A stretch of 64,000 nt of DNA from Pseudomonas poae (lineage in GTDB: Bacteria > Pseudomonadota > Gammaproteobacteria > Pseudomonadales > Pseudomonadaceae), in assembly GCA_004000515.1 (NCBI GenBank), contig CP034537.1, forward strand, positions 6,841,501 through 6,905,500, in the 5' to 3' direction. Position numbers and translations under genes: made by a program. The notes under the pieces were generated by a model. That model worked only from the letters and a program-made list of their open reading frames with translations. It did not search any database and had not been told where the DNA came from. Positions 61,491-64,000 of the stretch are shown here, in pieces (the stretch's first letter is position 1; each line of letters opens with the position of its first letter).

Positions 61491-61586
61491 TATGTGGGAG
61501 CGGGCTTGCCCGCGATGACCGGGGCATATTCAACATAGGTATCGACAGTTATACCGCTATCGCAGGCAAGCCAGCTCCCACATTTT
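61491..61586. repeat. REP elements of two different families facing each other
   Basis: At 61491-61520 is a GCGGGCTTGCCCGCGATGA copy and at 61555-61586 a CGCAGGCAAGCCAGCTCCCA copy, in opposite orientation, between tusA and rlmM. Unlike the other pairs, the two arms belong to different families. Confidence 0.8.
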
Positions 61587-61606
61587 GAGCGGTGCTGGGC
61601 TTGCGA

Positions 61607-62668
61607 TCAGCGGTTCTTGGGTTTCTTGGCCGTTTCCAGCCGACGCAAATGGCACGTCACTTCCTCACGGTCGTGGTACAGCTGCTTGCAGCCAATCTCC
61701 ACGCGAATCCCGCGAGCCTTGAAGCCCTCCTCGATGCGCTCCAGCAAACGCTTCACCTCGGCATATCGCTGTTTCATCGGCAACTTCAAGTTCACCACCG
61801 CCTCGCGGCAATGCCCTTCACCGATCCAGGTTTCCAGTAGTGCGGCATTGCGCGCAGGTTTCTCGACGATATCACACACCATCCAGTCCACCGGCTGCTT
61901 GGGCACGAAGGTAAAGCCGTCGGCCATCAAGTGTTGCACCAGGCCCGTGTCCATCAAGCTTTCGGCCATGGGGCCGTTGTCGATGGCGGTCACCAACATG
62001 CCACGGTTGACCAGTTGCCAGGTCCAGCCGCCGGGTGCTGCGCCGAGGTCGACACCGGTCATGTCGCCATGCAGGCGTTCGTCCCATTGGTCGCGAGGGA
62101 TGAAGTGGTGCCAAGCCTCTTCCAGCTTGAGGGTCGAGCGGCTCGGCGCCTCACGCGGGAATTTCAAGCGCGGGATCCCCATCGGCCACATCGCCGAGTT
62201 GTTCGACTCGGCCAGGCCCATGAACACTTCGCGGCCACTCTTGAAGGTCAGCAGCAGGCGCGGCTTGTTCGGATCGTCCACCAGCTTGCCGGCGTTCAAC
62301 AACGCCTTGCGCAGGTGCACTTCGAATTTCTTGCAGAAGTTCGAAAGCTCTTTGCCATCATTGGTGTCGACCATCTCTAGCCACAGGCTGCCGCACACCG
62401 GGAAGCCTTGCAGGTGGGCAAGGATGACGCTGATACGGTCGGTTTCCGGCAGGTCGATAAAAACCCCGCGCGCCCACTGCCTTGGGAAGATCAGCTCGGC
62501 AAAGCGCTGGCCGTGCATCAGGCGCTGGGCGCCGTCTTCTTCGGTGCAGACAAATTCGGCGCAGGCGCTGCCGGTCTTGGCCTTGGCATAGCCAGAAACG
62601 TTCAGGCGCGCGGCGTGTTCCGCGATCTCGGAACAGACTTCACCTTCAAAACCCGGGCGGCAGTGCAT
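61607..62668 (-). CDS. rlmM: 23S rRNA C2498 2'-O-methyltransferase RlmM
   Basis: A 353-residue methyltransferase as read, with an N-terminal THUMP-like domain and a RrmJ-like methyltransferase domain. The SAM site is GVDLGAAPGGWTWQLVNRG and the catalytic Lys is in LNLKLPMKQRY. The start as listed is the ATG at 62668 (MHCRPGFEGEV). The better start is probably the ATG at 62682 (MNTLF), after AGGAG at the right spacing; it fits only if one A is added to the A4 run at 62669-62672, giving 358 residues. RlmM acts on naked 23S rRNA before ribosome assembly. Confidence 0.93.
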   Translation of the reverse strand: MHCRPGFEGEVCSEIAEHAARLNVSGYAKAKTGSACAEFVCTEEDGAQRLMHGQRFAELIFPRQWARGVFIDLPETDRISVILAHLQGFPVCGSLWLEMVDTNDGKELSNFCKKFEVHLRKALLNAGKLVDDPNKPRLLLTFKSGREVFMGLAESNNSAMWPMGIPRLKFPREAPSRSTLKLEEAWHHFIPRDQWDERLHGDMTGVDLGAAPGGWTWQLVNRGMLVTAIDNGPMAESLMDTGLVQHLMADGFTFVPKQPVDWMVCDIVEKPARNAALLETWIGEGHCREAVVNLKLPMKQRYAEVKRLLERIEEGFKARGIRVEIGCKQLYHDREEVTCHLRRLETAKKPKNR

Positions 62669-62878
62669 AAAAGGGTGTTCATCAACTCTCCTGGTGACTC
62701 GACAGACGTTGCGCTATCGCAATGTCTGTCATGAAAACGCGCGCATGATAGCTGAGTTCGGAACCTTGGACTTAACCATAGAGTCCAGTTATTAGCCTGC
62801 TAATGAAAACAGGGCTAACGTGATAGCTCTGTTCGTCCCGTCAGGTCCGTAGCCGTGCGGACCATAAGGAGTCGCGTC

Positions 62879-64000
62879 ATGTCATCGTTTGATAGCCTGA
62901 GAACCCTTAAGACCCTTGAAATAGACACTAAAACCTACCACTACTTCAGCCTGCCCGAAGCCGCCAAGAGCCTGGGCGACCTGGACAAACTGCCAATGTC
63001 CCTCAAGGTGCTGCTGGAAAACCTGCTGCGCTGGGAAGACAACAAGACCGTCACCGGCGCCGACCTCAAGGCCATTGCCGCCTGGCTCAAAGAGCGCCAG
63101 TCCGACCGCGAGATCCAATACCGCCCCGCCCGCGTGCTGATGCAGGACTTTACCGGCGTGCCCGCCGTGGTCGACCTGGCCGCCATGCGCGCCGCCGTGG
63201 CCAAGGCCGGTGGCGACCCGCAGCGTATCAACCCGCTGTCGCCGGTGGACCTGGTGATCGACCACTCAGTGATGGTCGACAAGTTCGGCAACGCTGACGC
63301 GTTCGAGCAGAACGTCGACATCGAAATGCAGCGCAACGGCGAGCGCTACGCCTTCCTGCGCTGGGGCCAAAGCGCCTTCGACAACTTCAGCGTAGTGCCA
63401 CCGGGCACCGGCATCTGCCACCAGGTCAACCTCGAATACCTGGGCCGCACTGTGTGGACCAAGGACGAAGACGGTCGCACCTATGCGTTCCCCGACACCC
63501 TGGTGGGCACCGACTCCCACACCACCATGATCAACGGCCTCGGCGTCCTCGGCTGGGGCGTGGGCGGGATCGAAGCGGAAGCGGCGATGCTCGGCCAGCC
63601 GGTGTCGATGCTGATCCCGGAAGTGATCGGCTTCAAGCTCACCGGCAAATTGAAGGAAGGCATCACCGCCACCGACCTGGTGCTGACCGTGACCCAGATG
63701 CTGCGCAAAAAAGGCGTGGTGGGTAAATTCGTCGAATTCTATGGCGACGGTCTGGCCGACCTGCCGCTGGCGGACCGCGCCACCATCGCCAACATGGCCC
63801 CGGAATACGGCGCCACCTGCGGCTTTTTCCCAGTGGATGAGGTGACGCTGGACTACCTGCGCCTGTCCGGTCGTCCGGCAGAAACCGTGAAGTTGGTGGA
63901 GGCTTACACCAAAGCCCAGGGCTTGTGGCGCAACGCGGGCCAGGAGCCTGTGTTCACCGACAGCCTGGCACTCGACATGGGCAGCGTCGAAGCCAGCCTC
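62879..64000 (+). CDS. acnA: Aconitate hydratase A, 5' part
   Basis: The gene starts at the ATG at 62879 ([16 protein letters not shown]) after AAGGAG and runs open for 374 codons to the window end. AcnA isomerises citrate to isocitrate in the TCA cycle and has a moonlighting RNA-binding role as an iron regulator. Conserved blocks visible are [66 protein letters not shown] and [13 protein letters not shown]. The 4Fe-4S-binding Cys pair region (CxxC) is beyond the window, as is most of domains 3-4. Confidence 0.96.
   Translation, partial: MSSFDSLRTLKTLEIDTKTYHYFSLPEAAKSLGDLDKLPMSLKVLLENLLRWEDNKTVTGADLKAIAAWLKERQSDREIQYRPARVLMQDFTGVPAVVDLAAMRAAVAKAGGDPQRINPLSPVDLVIDHSVMVDKFGNADAFEQNVDIEMQRNGERYAFLRWGQSAFDNFSVVPPGTGICHQVNLEYLGRTVWTKDEDGRTYAFPDTLVGTDSHTTMINGLGVLGWGVGGIEAEAAMLGQPVSMLIPEVIGFKLTGKLKEGITATDLVLTVTQMLRKKGVVGKFVEFYGDGLADLPLADRATIANMAPEYGATCGFFPVDEVTLDYLRLSGRPAETVKLVEAYTKAQGLWRNAGQEPVFTDSLALDMGSVEASL

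Overview
This is a core-chromosome segment of a Pseudomonas, most likely of the P. fluorescens group. The evidence is the high GC content, the gene blocks shared (from memory) with P. aeruginosa PAO1, and short palindromic REP/REPIN elements of the kinds typical of P. fluorescens genomes between genes. I see no prophage, insertion sequence, integrase, CRISPR array, rRNA or tRNA.

Layout. 1-6.3 kb: end of a LysR regulator, HAD hydrolase, FabV enoyl-ACP reductase, LpxO-like hydroxylase, PpnN nucleosidase, RidA and a YXWGXW lipoprotein. 6.5-10.1 kb: malate:quinone oxidoreductase, an MFS exporter and a small lipoprotein. 10.1-12.3 kb: an AT-rich accessory patch with a Wzz-like gene and a lipopolysaccharide-kinase-like gene, both frameshifted. 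12.4-22.4 kb: dusA, tal, rssC-rssB, PilZ, mlaA, degenerate phosphonatase-like HAD, DUF4404, queF, cupredoxin and copRS. 22.5-28.6 kb: lolCDE, PilZ, glycerophosphodiesterase and sthA. 28.9-30.9 kb: chalcone-isomerase-like protein and an MFS symporter. 31-46.7 kb: gap, mfd, CsiV, SWIM/SNF2 helicase, nagZ, psrA, lexA-sulA, two small conserved genes and topA. 46.8-56.2 kb: DUF1653, fadA-fadB, Usp, uup and slt. 56.3-64 kb: ABC exporter, PA1571-family protein, pdxB, MATE pump, tusA, rlmM and the start of acnA, which runs off the end.

Several control circuits can be read directly: two SOS boxes before lexA-sulA, two abutting PsrA-type palindromes before psrA, and a CusR/CopR-type box between the copper-binding protein gene and copRS.

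The most striking property is technical. About 17 single-base frameshifts break otherwise well-conserved genes, including the essential topA and lolD/lolE. They lie mostly in short homopolymers and are mostly one-base deletions. I read these as sequencing or assembly errors rather than gene decay, and give each site. Broken frames are listed as pseudogenes, with the restored extent described. I found no convincing undescribed multi-gene system. The best leads are an orphan terminator suggesting a small RNA near 50.9 kb, the degenerate HAD, the AT-rich surface-polysaccharide patch, and several perfect intergenic dyads.
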